Source: SZUA-117 sp964630795 (lineage in GTDB: Bacteria; Pseudomonadota; Gammaproteobacteria; Steroidobacterales; Woeseiaceae). Taken from it: 48,556 nucleotides of DNA. Positions 40,624 through 48,556 of this stretch are shown here, one piece after another. The first letter of the stretch is position 1. The number at the start of each line of letters is the position of its first letter. The stretch is from the NCBI GenBank assembly GCA_964630795.1, contig CAZVWF010000010.1, forward strand, positions 1 through 48,556, given 5' to 3'. The position numbers and the translations under genes were made by a program. The notes under the pieces are model-generated. The model was given only the letters and a program-made list of their open reading frames with translations, did not search any database and was not told the DNA's origin.

Positions 40624-41607
40624 TCAGCTTGCCAGCGACTCGACGACCCTCGTCCAGGCGCGCGCCAGGTTGTCGCGGTTGTAGCCACCGCCCCCCGTCG
40701 CGACAACGCGTCCCTGGCAGTGCTGTTCCGCCAGCGCGCGCAGGTCGGCCGCGGCCTGTCCATGCGCATTTTCGGAGAACTGTAGATGAGTAATAGGATC
40801 TCCGGCCAGGCTGTCGGCACCGCATTGCATGATGATGAACTCGGGATTTGCGGCATCGAGATAGTCCAGTACTCCAGACCAGACCGCCAGGAACTCTGCA
40901 TCTCCCGCGCCGGGTGGCAGGGGCACATTGAGCTTGGTGCCGATCGCCTTGCCCCGGCCCGTTTCACTTGCAGCGCCGGTGCCCGGATACAGATAGCGCC
41001 CGTCTTCATGAACATCGGCGAATATCAGGTCAGGATCTTTCTCGAACCCGTAAAACATGCCGTCGCCGTGGTGGGCGTCGATATCGACATATGCCACGCG
41101 ACGGATGTCGAATTTTGACCGCAGGTATTCTGCAGCGACACCACAGTCATTGAATACGCAGAAGCCCGCCGCGTGTTCGCGGCCCGCATGGTGCAATCCG
41201 GCGATCGGCACGAACGCCTGGGACGCCTCACCCGTCATGACAGCATCAACGGCTGACAACGTAGTGCCAACGACATCAGAGGCGATGTCGAACACACCGG
41301 GGAAAGCCGGCGTATCGCCAGCATCAAGAAAGCCGCTCCCGGCAACCGACTTGCGCGACACGAAGTCGATGTACTCCGCACTGTGAAACAACGCGAGTTC
41401 ATCCACCGTGGCGCGACGTGTCCCCGCGTAGTGAATTGCGTCCCCGAGCGCCGCATTGGCAAGTTCGGCATGGAATACTTCGTGCCGGTCGGAGCCGAAC
41501 GGATGCCCGTCGCCGAAGCCATAACTGGCCAGCGCTTCGCCCTTGTAAACATAGACAGGCGCTTTGTCGTTCACGGACATGGGATGACCGTTTCCGCTGA
41601 AATTCAA
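40624..41607 (-). CDS. Histone deacetylase family protein (class II type amidohydrolase)
   Basis: Zinc-dependent deacetylase of the arginase fold; bacterial members act on acetylated polyamines, short-chain acyl-lysine or acetoin-related substrates. The 327 residues contain GLHHAGREHAAGFCVFND (His139-His140 as general base pair), VAYVDIDAHHGDG (zinc ligands Asp177 and His179), GADSLAGDP (third ligand Asp265) and GGGGYN with the transition-state Tyr. These are complete, so activity is likely. Met10 at 41580 is an equally plausible start. It lies 103 bases upstream of glyA and is divergent from ettA. The substrate cannot be told from sequence. Confidence 0.92.
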   Translation of the reverse strand: MNFSGNGHPMSVNDKAPVYVYKGEALASYGFGDGHPFGSDRHEVFHAELANAALGDAIHYAGTRRATVDELALFHSAEYIDFVSRKSVAGSGFLDAGDTPAFPGVFDIASDVVGTTLSAVDAVMTGEASQAFVPIAGLHHAGREHAAGFCVFNDCGVAAEYLRSKFDIRRVAYVDIDAHHGDGMFYGFEKDPDLIFADVHEDGRYLYPGTGAASETGRGKAIGTKLNVPLPPGAGDAEFLAVWSGVLDYLDAANPEFIIMQCGADSLAGDPITHLQFSENAHGQAAADLRALAEQHCQGRVVATGGGGYNRDNLARAWTRVVESLAS

Positions 41608-41636
41608 ACAAACGCAGCATACCGGATATTTCGCAC

Positions 41637-41642
41637 TATAAT
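41637..41642 (+). promoter_or_regulatory. Consensus -10 box for ettA
   Basis: A perfect TATAAT lies 30 bases before the ettA ATG in the divergent gap. No good -35 is seen at 16-18 bases upstream, so it may depend on an activator or be fortuitous. Confidence 0.4.
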
Positions 41643-41671
41643 GCGCGCTCCCTGGTCAGGGCTTGAGCCAC

Positions 41672-43345
41672 ATGGCGCAGTACATCTACACAATGAACCG
41701 GGTGGCGAAGATCGTTCCGCCCAAGCGACATATCATTCGGGATATTTCCCTGAGCTTTTTTCCGGGCGCGAAAATTGGCGTGCTCGGGCTGAATGGCTCA
41801 GGCAAGTCCACCCTCCTCCGCATCATGGCCGGGCTCGACAAGGAGTTCGATGGTGAGGCACGCCCACAGCCCGGCATCAATATCGGCTACCTGCCGCAGG
41901 AGCCGGAACTGGACAACGAGAAGGACGTTCGCGGCAATGTCGAAGAAGGAGTTGCATCAACCAAGGCCCTGCTTGACCGGTTCAACGACATCAGCATGCA
42001 GTTTACTGAACCGATGGATGACGACCAGATGAACGCACTGCTCGAGGAACAGGGCAAGCTGCAGGACCAGATCGATTCAGCCGGTGGCTGGGAACTGGAT
42101 CGTAAACTCGACGTTGCGGCTGATGCGCTGCGCCTGCCGCCATGGGATGCGGATGTCACGAAGCTTTCCGGTGGCGAGAAACGACGCGTAGCACTCTGTC
42201 GATTGCTGCTGTCCGAGCCCGACATGCTGCTGCTGGACGAACCGACCAACCATCTCGATGCCGAGTCCGTCGCCTGGCTCGAACGATTCCTGGAGGAATA
42301 TCCCGGTACTGTCATCGCTGTTACGCATGATCGCTATTTTCTCGACAACGTAGCGGGCTGGATTCTTGAACTTGACCGCGGACACGGTATCCCCTGGGAA
42401 GGCAATTATTCGTCCTGGCTGGAACAGAAGGAACAAAGGCTGAAACAGGAAGAGGCATCCGAGAAGGCCCGACGCAAGGCCATGCAGTCGGAACTCGAGT
42501 GGGTTCGCGCCAACCCGAAGGGACGCCAGGCCAAGTCCAAGGCCCGCCTGCGCCAGTTCGAGGAAATTTCCTCGCCGGGTTATCAGAAGCGAAACGAGAC
42601 CAATGAGATATACATCCCGCCCGGACCGCGGCTCGGCGATGTCGTCATCGAGGTCGACAACGTGCAGAAAGGCTTCGGCGAAACGCTGCTGATGGATTCG
42701 CTGTCCTTCACGCTGCCCGCCGGCGGCATCGCGGGCATCATCGGGCCAAACGGTGCAGGCAAAACCACGCTCTTCCGCATGATCACCGGTACGGAGTCAC
42801 CCGATTCGGGGTCAATCCGGCTGGGGGACAGCGTCGAGGTGGCCAGCGTCGACCAGTCGCGGGACGCACTGGATGGCAACAAGACGATCTGGGAGGAAAT
42901 CTCCGACGGGCAGGACATGATCACGGTCGGCAAGTACGAAACGCCGTCCCGCGCCTATGTCGGTCGCTTCAACTTTCGCGGCACCGAACAGCAAAAGAAA
43001 ATCGGACTGTTGTCAGGCGGTGAACGCAATCGGGTCCACCTCGCCAAGATGCTGAAGGCCGGGGGCAATCTGCTGCTGCTTGACGAGCCAACCAACGACC
43101 TCGATGTCGAGACCCTGCGTGCCCTTGAAGAGGCACTGCTCGAATTCCCGGGTTCCGCCGTCGTGATCTCTCATGACCGGTGGTTCCTGGATCGGATCGC
43201 GACCCACATCCTGGCTTTCGAGGGAGAAAGCCAGGTCACCTGGGTTACGGGTAATTATTCCGATTACGAGGAAGACAGGAAGAAGCGCCTCGGCGCCGAG
43301 GCCGATCGCCCGCATCGCATCAGGTACAAGCGACTCGATGCCTGA
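41672..43345 (+). CDS. ettA: Energy-dependent translational throttle protein EttA
   Basis: ABC-F protein that binds the ribosomal E site and gates the first elongation steps according to ATP/ADP ratio. The ATG at 41672 gives 557 residues starting MAQYIYTMNRV, aligning with E. coli EttA (MAQFVYTMHRV); a TTG three codons earlier is unnecessary. Two ABC cassettes are visible: Walker A GLNGSGKST, signature LSGGEKRR and Walker B LLLDEPTNHLD in the first; GPNGAGKTT, LSGGERNR and LLLDEPTNDLD in the second. The arm and P-site-interaction linker (KGRQAKSKARLRQFEEI) lie between. No membrane domain. Single gene with a short gap to the DUF4145 gene. Confidence 0.98.
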   Translation: MAQYIYTMNRVAKIVPPKRHIIRDISLSFFPGAKIGVLGLNGSGKSTLLRIMAGLDKEFDGEARPQPGINIGYLPQEPELDNEKDVRGNVEEGVASTKALLDRFNDISMQFTEPMDDDQMNALLEEQGKLQDQIDSAGGWELDRKLDVAADALRLPPWDADVTKLSGGEKRRVALCRLLLSEPDMLLLDEPTNHLDAESVAWLERFLEEYPGTVIAVTHDRYFLDNVAGWILELDRGHGIPWEGNYSSWLEQKEQRLKQEEASEKARRKAMQSELEWVRANPKGRQAKSKARLRQFEEISSPGYQKRNETNEIYIPPGPRLGDVVIEVDNVQKGFGETLLMDSLSFTLPAGGIAGIIGPNGAGKTTLFRMITGTESPDSGSIRLGDSVEVASVDQSRDALDGNKTIWEEISDGQDMITVGKYETPSRAYVGRFNFRGTEQQKKIGLLSGGERNRVHLAKMLKAGGNLLLLDEPTNDLDVETLRALEEALLEFPGSAVVISHDRWFLDRIATHILAFEGESQVTWVTGNYSDYEEDRKKRLGAEADRPHRIRYKRLDA

Positions 43346-43400
43346 CGGGATGGCTCGCTGGCATAAGCCGGCTTGCCCAGACCGGTGAAGCTGCCAGATT

Positions 43401-44192
43401 ATGTTTAACGACCGGAGTCGTGACCGGAACTGGGGATATACTCCTGACACGCTGCCTGAATTTGAGAAAAACGACTACAGACAGGGTTGGAAGGAATCGA
43501 TGGCGATAACGATAGAGCGACAGCGGGGACTCATCCGGGACACGGACGAACAGTTCGGTCTCGAGTGCCCCTATTGCAACGTCTATGCACACATGATGCC
43601 GGCGTCCGTGCCCGAATTCGACAGCATCGCCTCGGCGCAGCCTAAGCATGTTGGCCTGGTCTACCAGTGTGATGCCTGCCATGCGCCGGTCTTTCTGCGT
43701 TTTGCGGTCAAGGAATACCGTGAAAACGAGATCGAGCTTTACCAAAATTTCATCGAACTCGAACGCCCCAAGGAACGCTTCCAGTTTTCATACCTGCCCA
43801 AGCAGACGGAGATCCTTTTTCGCGAGGCCCTGTCCTGCTATTCCAACAACAACTTCAATGCTTTCGCGTCGATGTGTCGTCGCGCGGCCGCCAGCGCATT
43901 TAGCACGTTGGGCGACAGCGGCAAGCTGCGGGCGTTTGACGAGGTGATGGTCGCCCAGGAAATAGCGGACATTGATGACGAGTATTTTGAGCCCATCAAG
44001 CGCGTCATTTTCGATACGAGCAACGAGAACGAACTGCCGTTCCTGGATCATGCCCAGGCCGGCATCCTGCTGGAGGTGCTGAAAGACATGCTCTACCAGT
44101 GCTTCGTGCGCCGCGGCAAGCTGACGCGGGCCATCAAGGTACGCCGATTTTTTGTGCAGGACGGCAATGGCGGAATGCAGTCCTCTGCCTGA
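43401..44192 (+). CDS. DUF4145 domain protein with zinc ribbon
   Basis: Soluble 263-residue protein. A zinc-ribbon is suggested by ECPYC near residue 56 and QCDAC near 91. The C-terminal part from about residue 130 resembles DUF4145, a helical domain: EILFREALSCYSNNNFNAFASMCRRAAASAF with downstream ALDHAQ-like helices (ends given: EILFREALSCYSNNN, MCRRAAASAF). DUF4145 occurs in some restriction and defence proteins and in many orphan genes; the function is unknown. The start is uncertain: Met34 at 43500 has a good ribosome-binding site (GGAAGGAATCG before ATG), while 43401 does not, but the extra N-terminal residues are acidic and coding-like. It lies 55 bases after ettA, possibly cotranscribed. 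Confidence 0.8.
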   Translation: MFNDRSRDRNWGYTPDTLPEFEKNDYRQGWKESMAITIERQRGLIRDTDEQFGLECPYCNVYAHMMPASVPEFDSIASAQPKHVGLVYQCDACHAPVFLRFAVKEYRENEIELYQNFIELERPKERFQFSYLPKQTEILFREALSCYSNNNFNAFASMCRRAAASAFSTLGDSGKLRAFDEVMVAQEIADIDDEYFEPIKRVIFDTSNENELPFLDHAQAGILLEVLKDMLYQCFVRRGKLTRAIKVRRFFVQDGNGGMQSSA

Positions 44193-44303
44193 CAATTTTT
44201 CCGGCGTCTCCAACTCCTAAATCCCGATTTCCTCCCCGGCCGGTGCGAGCGCATCGTGTTGGCCACGAGCCGGGATCACCAGCGCGCGGCCAAGAATACG
44301 CGA

Positions 44304-46040
44304 TCAGTACCGCCAGCTCGTCAGGTCCGCCCCTTCCGGCGCAGTCGTCAGCAGTCGTTCGAGGATTTTGGGTACGTACATCGTGTTGTAACGCAACCTG
44401 GAAATGTACAACGGGTTTTCGTGGTCGCCATTCCAGCAGTGTTCCTGCCGGTCACCGTAGTCGACCATACCGTTGTAATAGGGATCGGTGGTGCTTTCGA
44501 GGAAATCCTCGAGCAGATAGACCGCATTGTTGAGGTGAAAGTTATCCATATCACCGACCATGACGTGCAACTTGCCTTCGAGCTTCGGCCCAAGGGTTTC
44601 CCAGTCACGTTCCAGGATGTAGCGCATGTCATAGTTTTCGCGCCAGTACGCAGCGACCTCGTGATTAATCTCACCGGTCTTCTTGTCCCAGAGCCGCATC
44701 GGGTAGCCGTCTTCGCCCATCGGGGAAAACACGGCCTCCCAGATATCCCACTGCCCGCCGGATCGCGTCTTGTCTCCCAACACGAGTTCCATGTGATTCT
44801 CGTCCTCCATGGACACCGTGACATTGCCGAGATAATCCCGATAGGCAGGCCGTGCTACGGAGGCGAAGTCACCCAGCTCGAAGTACGCATTTTCATCTTC
44901 GTAGATATTGACGATCTGGTGGAATCGAAAGTCGAGCGAATCGGGACAGGCAGCAAACGTGCCGTTGTATTCATCGGGGTAAAGTACCTGCACGCTGAAT
45001 GCCTCCCAGCCTCCGGTTGAACCGCCGTAGAGAAAGCGCGCCCACCCTTCGCCGATACCGCGAAACTGTTCCTCGATCGCGGGAATGAGCTCATACGTAA
45101 TGGCATCACCATAGGGTCCGAGATTTTCAGAATTTACGGCATAGCTATCGTCGTAATACGGGTTTTGATGCTGAACCTGGATGATCAGCATTCGCGGAAA
45201 GTCGGGACCTGTCCACTTCTGATAAAAGTCGTACGCCTCCTCCTGGCGAATCCGGTTGTAACAGGACACATCGCCACTTTGCTGGCACTCCAGGTTTTCG
45301 TCGGGTGGCTCGGCCCGGAAACCCTGGAAATCAGCGGGAAAATGACCATGAAATATTGCCAGCGGGTAGCGGGCCTCGGGATGCTCGTCGAAACCGGCCG
45401 GCAACAGAACGTGTGCGGCGATGTACATATCGCGCCCCCAGAACTCACTGAGCAATTCGCTCTTGATCCTGACGTGCTTGATCCAATCGGTGTCTTCCGG
45501 CGGCACAATTGGCTCAATGACCTCTTCCATGACTATCCGGATCGGTGCACCAGGCTCGACCTGCATCATGCGCGCTTCACTGTAAATATTACCGGGAGAG
45601 CTTTCCCACTGCTGCCCTTCGCCCTGGTCCATCGGCAGCTTGACGGTCTTGCCGTTACTCAGGTCGAACGTATCGTACTTGTGTAACAACGCCTGCACGA
45701 AGTACTCACCCGGCGGGACATCTGTGAGGCTGTCATGCGGATAGCCGAAAACAGCATCGTCGAAAACGATGTCTTCGCCCGGTGCCATGCCCTCCACATT
45801 CATGCCGAAAATCTGTACGGCATCCACGCCCGGGCGCACCTGGAAGCGGGGCTCCCTGTCGTCGTCCTTGCTAAGGATCAACAGAAGTCGACCATCCAGT
45901 GTGCTTGACGACGTCGAATCGGCGTATGAAATCGCGAACGAAATGGACGGACCCGCAGGTTCTGTGGCCGGTGCACATGCGGCGAGCAAAAAGGATGCGA
46001 TCAATAGCAGGGAATGCTGCTTGCCGGTCGGGTTCTTCAT
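44304..46040 (-). CDS. Lipoprotein with esterase D/enterochelin-esterase-like alpha/beta-hydrolase fold
   Basis: Predicted lipoprotein of 578 residues. The ATG at 46040 has GAGG seven bases upstream and yields a signal peptide with lipobox LLAAC (Cys22); the open frame to 46223 is longer but gives no signal peptide. The N-terminal 200 residues look like a beta-rich domain. The hydrolase region carries the nucleophile elbow GGSTGGWEA (near 350), preceded by IIQVQHQNPYYDDSYAVNS-like sequence (ends IIQVQHQNPYYD), and a late Asp-Asn-Phe-His stretch (GDMDNFHLNNA) that may supply the acid and His. Exported hydrolase of unknown substrate; catechol-siderophore esterase or carbohydrate/phenolic ester hydrolase are possible. 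It lies 243 bases downstream of the permease gene, a gap in which I see no other gene. Confidence 0.82.
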   Translation of the reverse strand: MKNPTGKQHSLLLIASFLLAACAPATEPAGPSISFAISYADSTSSSTLDGRLLLILSKDDDREPRFQVRPGVDAVQIFGMNVEGMAPGEDIVFDDAVFGYPHDSLTDVPPGEYFVQALLHKYDTFDLSNGKTVKLPMDQGEGQQWESSPGNIYSEARMMQVEPGAPIRIVMEEVIEPIVPPEDTDWIKHVRIKSELLSEFWGRDMYIAAHVLLPAGFDEHPEARYPLAIFHGHFPADFQGFRAEPPDENLECQQSGDVSCYNRIRQEEAYDFYQKWTGPDFPRMLIIQVQHQNPYYDDSYAVNSENLGPYGDAITYELIPAIEEQFRGIGEGWARFLYGGSTGGWEAFSVQVLYPDEYNGTFAACPDSLDFRFHQIVNIYEDENAYFELGDFASVARPAYRDYLGNVTVSMEDENHMELVLGDKTRSGGQWDIWEAVFSPMGEDGYPMRLWDKKTGEINHEVAAYWRENYDMRYILERDWETLGPKLEGKLHVMVGDMDNFHLNNAVYLLEDFLESTTDPYYNGMVDYGDRQEHCWNGDHENPLYISRLRYNTMYVPKILERLLTTAPEGADLTSWRY

Positions 46041-46283
46041 TAGCGCCTCACAGGAGTTGGTTCGCGGATAAGTTAATCGATCATCAGGATATCGCGTGCA
46101 ATTGTAATCGGCACCAGCGGCAAGACGAAATAGTGCGCAGCCCGGGTTGGTCACAGGCATCAACAAAATACAGGCCAGGATCGAGGTCACGGTCGACAGG
46201 TCGTTCAAAACCAGCGACGGCATGTCGAACCCCAGCGGACGAAAACCGACCCCGGTAATGACCGCACGTCCGGGAGCCGGCCT

Positions 46284-47621
46284 TCAGGCGCCGGTGGACC
46301 TGCGCCAGTGGTAATAAAACGGCAATCCGGACAATACGATACCGACGCCGACGGCAACATTGAGAGGTTGCGTGACAACCAGGTTGCCCAGGTAGAAAAA
46401 GGATACGAGCAAGAAAGCGATCGGCGTAAACGGATAGCCCCAGACCTTGTAGGGCCGCTCGAGATCCGGCTCGCGAACCCTGAGCACCATGACGGCGATC
46501 ACCGCCAGGCATATGAAAAAGTGAATGACGAAGGCAACGTAGCTCAGGATCAAAACATAGCTGCCTGTCAGGGCGAACAACGCGGACAGAAACCCGACGA
46601 GGCCGATCGCCGCACCGGGCGCCCGGCTCTTTTTGCCGATTTCGCCAAAACGACTGAAAAACAGGCCGTCACGTGCCAGCGCAAACTGGATGCGGGGGTA
46701 ATTCAGTAACTGCGCGTTCAGGACGCCGATTGCCGAGATAAACACGACCAACGAAGTCACCAGTGCGCCTGGCGGACCCAGGACGCGGCCCATCAGGTCA
46801 GCCGCAATCCTTTCGGATGCGACGATGTCATCAAATGGCATCACCATGACGTAAATCAGGTTAATCGTCAGGTACACACCCAGTACGATCAGGAACCCCC
46901 CGAGGATGGCCCTGGGAATATTCTTTTCGGGTTCGCGGATCTCGCCGGCGACGTGGGTCACGAAATAGGCGCCATTGTAGGAAAACAGACAGATGATCAA
47001 CGCGGTGCCCACGTTTCCGGCGTCGGCAAGAAACGATGCGTCACTGCCAATCGATAGCACGCGGGTCAGGCTCGGTTCCCCGAGGAACAGTGGCACCGAC
47101 ATCAATGCCGCGATAAGCGTCATCTTGAGAAAGGTGATGACATTCTGCGTAATCCCGCCCTGCCGAACACCGCCTGCATTCAGCACAGTGAGAATCGCGA
47201 TCAGGATGACCGCGGTGACACCAATGTGATTCTCACTAACGATGCCAGCCGCCTGAAGAACGGGCATCAGGAAGGTCGCCGCCATGATCGCGACCACGGC
47301 GATCGCACCGGTCCCGTAGGCGAAACACATCATCCAGCCAAAACCGAAAGAGACGAGGTCTGAGTGATACGCCCGCTTGAGAAAGATATACGTACCGCCC
47401 GTCTGCGGCATGGCAGCCGACAGCTCTGCGAAACACAGGGCCGCCGCACCGGCAAGCAGGCCAGCCACCAGCCAGGTCACCAGTACCAGCACGGGGCTGC
47501 CTACGGTGGCTGCAATTTCACTCGTTATCAGGAAAACAGACGTGCCGACAATGCCGCCGACGACCAGGTTGGTCGCTTCGAGGCGACCGAGTCCCTTGAT
47601 GAGCTGTCGCTCGTCGGTCAC
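46284..47621 (-). CDS. APC-family amino acid permease
   Basis: Inner-membrane transporter of the amino acid-polyamine-organocation superfamily, 445 residues, about 12 hydrophobic segments. I use GTG at 47621, with GAGGAAA just upstream, giving TDERQLIKGLGRLEATNLVVGGIVGTSVFLI, where the GIVGTSVF motif in the first membrane segment binds the substrate backbone; the longer frame would run into purL. PRAILGGFLIVLGVYL and MPQTGGTYIFLKRAY (residues near 75-90) are further APC hallmarks. It starts only eight bases after the purL stop, so cotranscription with purL is likely. Substrate not predictable, LAT-type by resemblance. Confidence 0.92.
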   Translation of the reverse strand: MTDERQLIKGLGRLEATNLVVGGIVGTSVFLITSEIAATVGSPVLVLVTWLVAGLLAGAAALCFAELSAAMPQTGGTYIFLKRAYHSDLVSFGFGWMMCFAYGTGAIAVVAIMAATFLMPVLQAAGIVSENHIGVTAVILIAILTVLNAGGVRQGGITQNVITFLKMTLIAALMSVPLFLGEPSLTRVLSIGSDASFLADAGNVGTALIICLFSYNGAYFVTHVAGEIREPEKNIPRAILGGFLIVLGVYLTINLIYVMVMPFDDIVASERIAADLMGRVLGPPGALVTSLVVFISAIGVLNAQLLNYPRIQFALARDGLFFSRFGEIGKKSRAPGAAIGLVGFLSALFALTGSYVLILSYVAFVIHFFICLAVIAVMVLRVREPDLERPYKVWGYPFTPIAFLLVSFFYLGNLVVTQPLNVAVGVGIVLSGLPFYYHWRRSTGA

Positions 47622-47628
47622 CGTTTCC

Positions 47629-48556
47629 TCATGACAGGGCGTTCCGGGCGTTACGGAATATGCGCAGCCACGGACTGTCGTCACCCCAGGTATCCGGGTG
47701 CCACGAGTTTTGAGTCGCGCGCACAACGCGTTCGGGGTGGGGCATCATGATCGTTGCCCGACCGTCGGTGCTGGTCAGACCGCAAATGCCGTCGACGGAT
47801 CCGTTTGGATTGGCCGGATAAGCATTGGCGACCGCCCCATAGTTGTCGACGTAGCGCAAGGCCACCTGCGTAGAATCCTGGATGATCGCATCGCCAAATG
47901 AAGCCCGGCCTTCGCCGTGCGACGTTGCAATCGGTAAACGTGATCCCGCCATGCCTGACAGGAAAACGGACGCGCTTTTCTCGATCTCAACCAGGTTCAG
48001 GCGCGCCTCGAATTGTTCTGACTTGTTACGCAGGAACTGCGGCCAGGCGTCTGCACCAGGAATCATATCCCGCAGGTGAGACAGCATCTGGCAGCCGTTG
48101 CAAACACCGAGTGAAATCGTGTCGTCGCGCTCGAAAAACGTTGTAAACTCGTCGCGCAACTGCGACTGGAAAAGAATCGACTTCGCCCAGCCACCACCGG
48201 CGCCGAGCACATCGCCGAAGGAGAACCCGCCGCAAGCGACGATACCCTGGTAGCCCGAGAGACTGTCGGCACCGGATGAAAGGTCGCTCATGTGCACATC
48301 AACGGCAGCGAATCCGGCTCGCATGAACGCCGCCGCCATCTCGTAGTGACTGTTGACCCCTTGCTCGCGAAGTATCGCGATGCGCGGCTTTCTGCCGCCG
48401 ATGAACGGGGCACTGACGTCCTCGTCCGGATCGAACGTCAGTGCGACATTCAGCCCGGGATCGTCCGTGTCCAGTATCCGGTCGTAATCTTCCAGCGCCG
48501 ATTCCGGATTCTCACGCAGAGACTGCATTCGCCACCTCGTATCGGACCAGGTGCGG
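47629..48556 (-). CDS. purL: Phosphoribosylformylglycinamidine synthase, C-terminal part, truncated by the window edge
   Basis: C-terminal 309 residues of the large PurL (about 1300 residues in E. coli), which converts FGAR to FGAM with glutamine and ATP. The region ends the FGAM-synthetase domain (SDTRWRMQSLRENPESA, matching E. coli SETTWRMQALRDNP) and holds the glutaminase domain: PRIAILREQGVNSHYEMAAAF, ACGGFSFGDVLGAG, the nucleophile Cys in LGVCNGCQM, SHGEGR, and the catalytic MPHPERV. The gene begins beyond the right end of the window; 48526-48528 is an internal Met, not the start. An internal frame reading is continuous to the edge. Confidence 0.96.
   Translation of the reverse strand, partial: RTWSDTRWRMQSLRENPESALEDYDRILDTDDPGLNVALTFDPDEDVSAPFIGGRKPRIAILREQGVNSHYEMAAAFMRAGFAAVDVHMSDLSSGADSLSGYQGIVACGGFSFGDVLGAGGGWAKSILFQSQLRDEFTTFFERDDTISLGVCNGCQMLSHLRDMIPGADAWPQFLRNKSEQFEARLNLVEIEKSASVFLSGMAGSRLPIATSHGEGRASFGDAIIQDSTQVALRYVDNYGAVANAYPANPNGSVDGICGLTSTDGRATIMMPHPERVVRATQNSWHPDTWGDDSPWLRIFRNARNALS

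Overview
The window is part of a chromosome of an uncultured gammaproteobacterium, read as a metagenome-type scaffold. Evidence for Gammaproteobacteria is the gene order prmB-aroC-asd-fimV-truA-accD-folC-dedD-cvpA-purF, the order nrdR-ribD-ribE-ribBA-ribH-nusB-thiL-pgpA, a parE/parC pair, EF-P with its lysyl-transferase EpmA, and protein sequences that align closely with Escherichia coli or Pseudomonas members (PurL, ParC, ParE, EttA, EF-P, LpxH). FimV plus a FimX-like protein point to a type IV pilus/twitching lineage. Coding density is high and base composition is GC-rich throughout. Two N runs (100 N at 1510-1609 and 10 N at 39649-39658) split the scaffold into three contigs. The join in glyA carries the same short coding stretch twice in diverged form, so the two contigs may come from different strains. 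I saw no tRNA, rRNA, CRISPR array, transposase or prophage gene.

Layout. 1-1.3 kb (+): ppiA-type cyclophilin and lpxH (lipid A synthesis), the latter interrupted by an in-frame amber codon. 1.4-15.7 kb (-): one long same-strand run, prmB, aroC, asd, fimV, truA, accD, folC, a DedD-like SPOR protein, cvpA, purF, a pseudo-receiver/Ser-Thr kinase fusion and miaE. 15.8-19.1 kb (+): a tight run of a Sco-type copper chaperone, a PCu(A)C lipoprotein, psd, epmA and msrC, meeting efp (-) tail to tail. 20.0-22.1 kb (+): a FimX-like degenerate GGDEF/EAL protein with an inactive-looking signature. 22.3-26.4 kb (-): parC and parE. 26.5-28.9 kb (-): rubrerythrin, a GlpC/HdrB-like CCG iron-sulfur protein and a DUF3501 protein, with a promoter, a palindromic operator, an intra-operon hairpin and a terminator. 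29.1 kb (+): xseB. 29.5-32.0 kb (-): feoA-feoB behind a Fur box. 32.1-39.2 kb (-): the riboflavin/thiamine/nusB/pgpA cluster, ending in a second Ser/Thr kinase fused to a cyclic-nucleotide-binding domain. 39.2-41.6 kb (-): glyA (broken by the gap) and a class II-type deacetylase. 41.7-44.2 kb (+): ettA and a DUF4145 zinc-ribbon protein. 44.3-48.6 kb (-): a lipoprotein esterase, an APC amino-acid permease and the 3' part of purL, which runs off the right edge.

How the genes work together. Most of the window is housekeeping: purine synthesis (purF, purL), folate and one-carbon metabolism (folC, glyA), fatty-acid initiation (accD), lipid A and phospholipid synthesis (lpxH, psd, pgpA), flavin and thiamine cofactors, topoisomerase IV, and translation factors (efp with epmA, ettA, truA, prmB, miaE). 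The parts most worth a second look are the rubrerythrin/Fe-S/DUF3501 module with its own cis-regulation, the two unusual Hanks-type kinases (one with a receiver that lacks the usual phospho-acceptor, one with a cyclic-nucleotide sensor), the FimX-like receptor, and the FeoB with an altered guanine-specificity motif.
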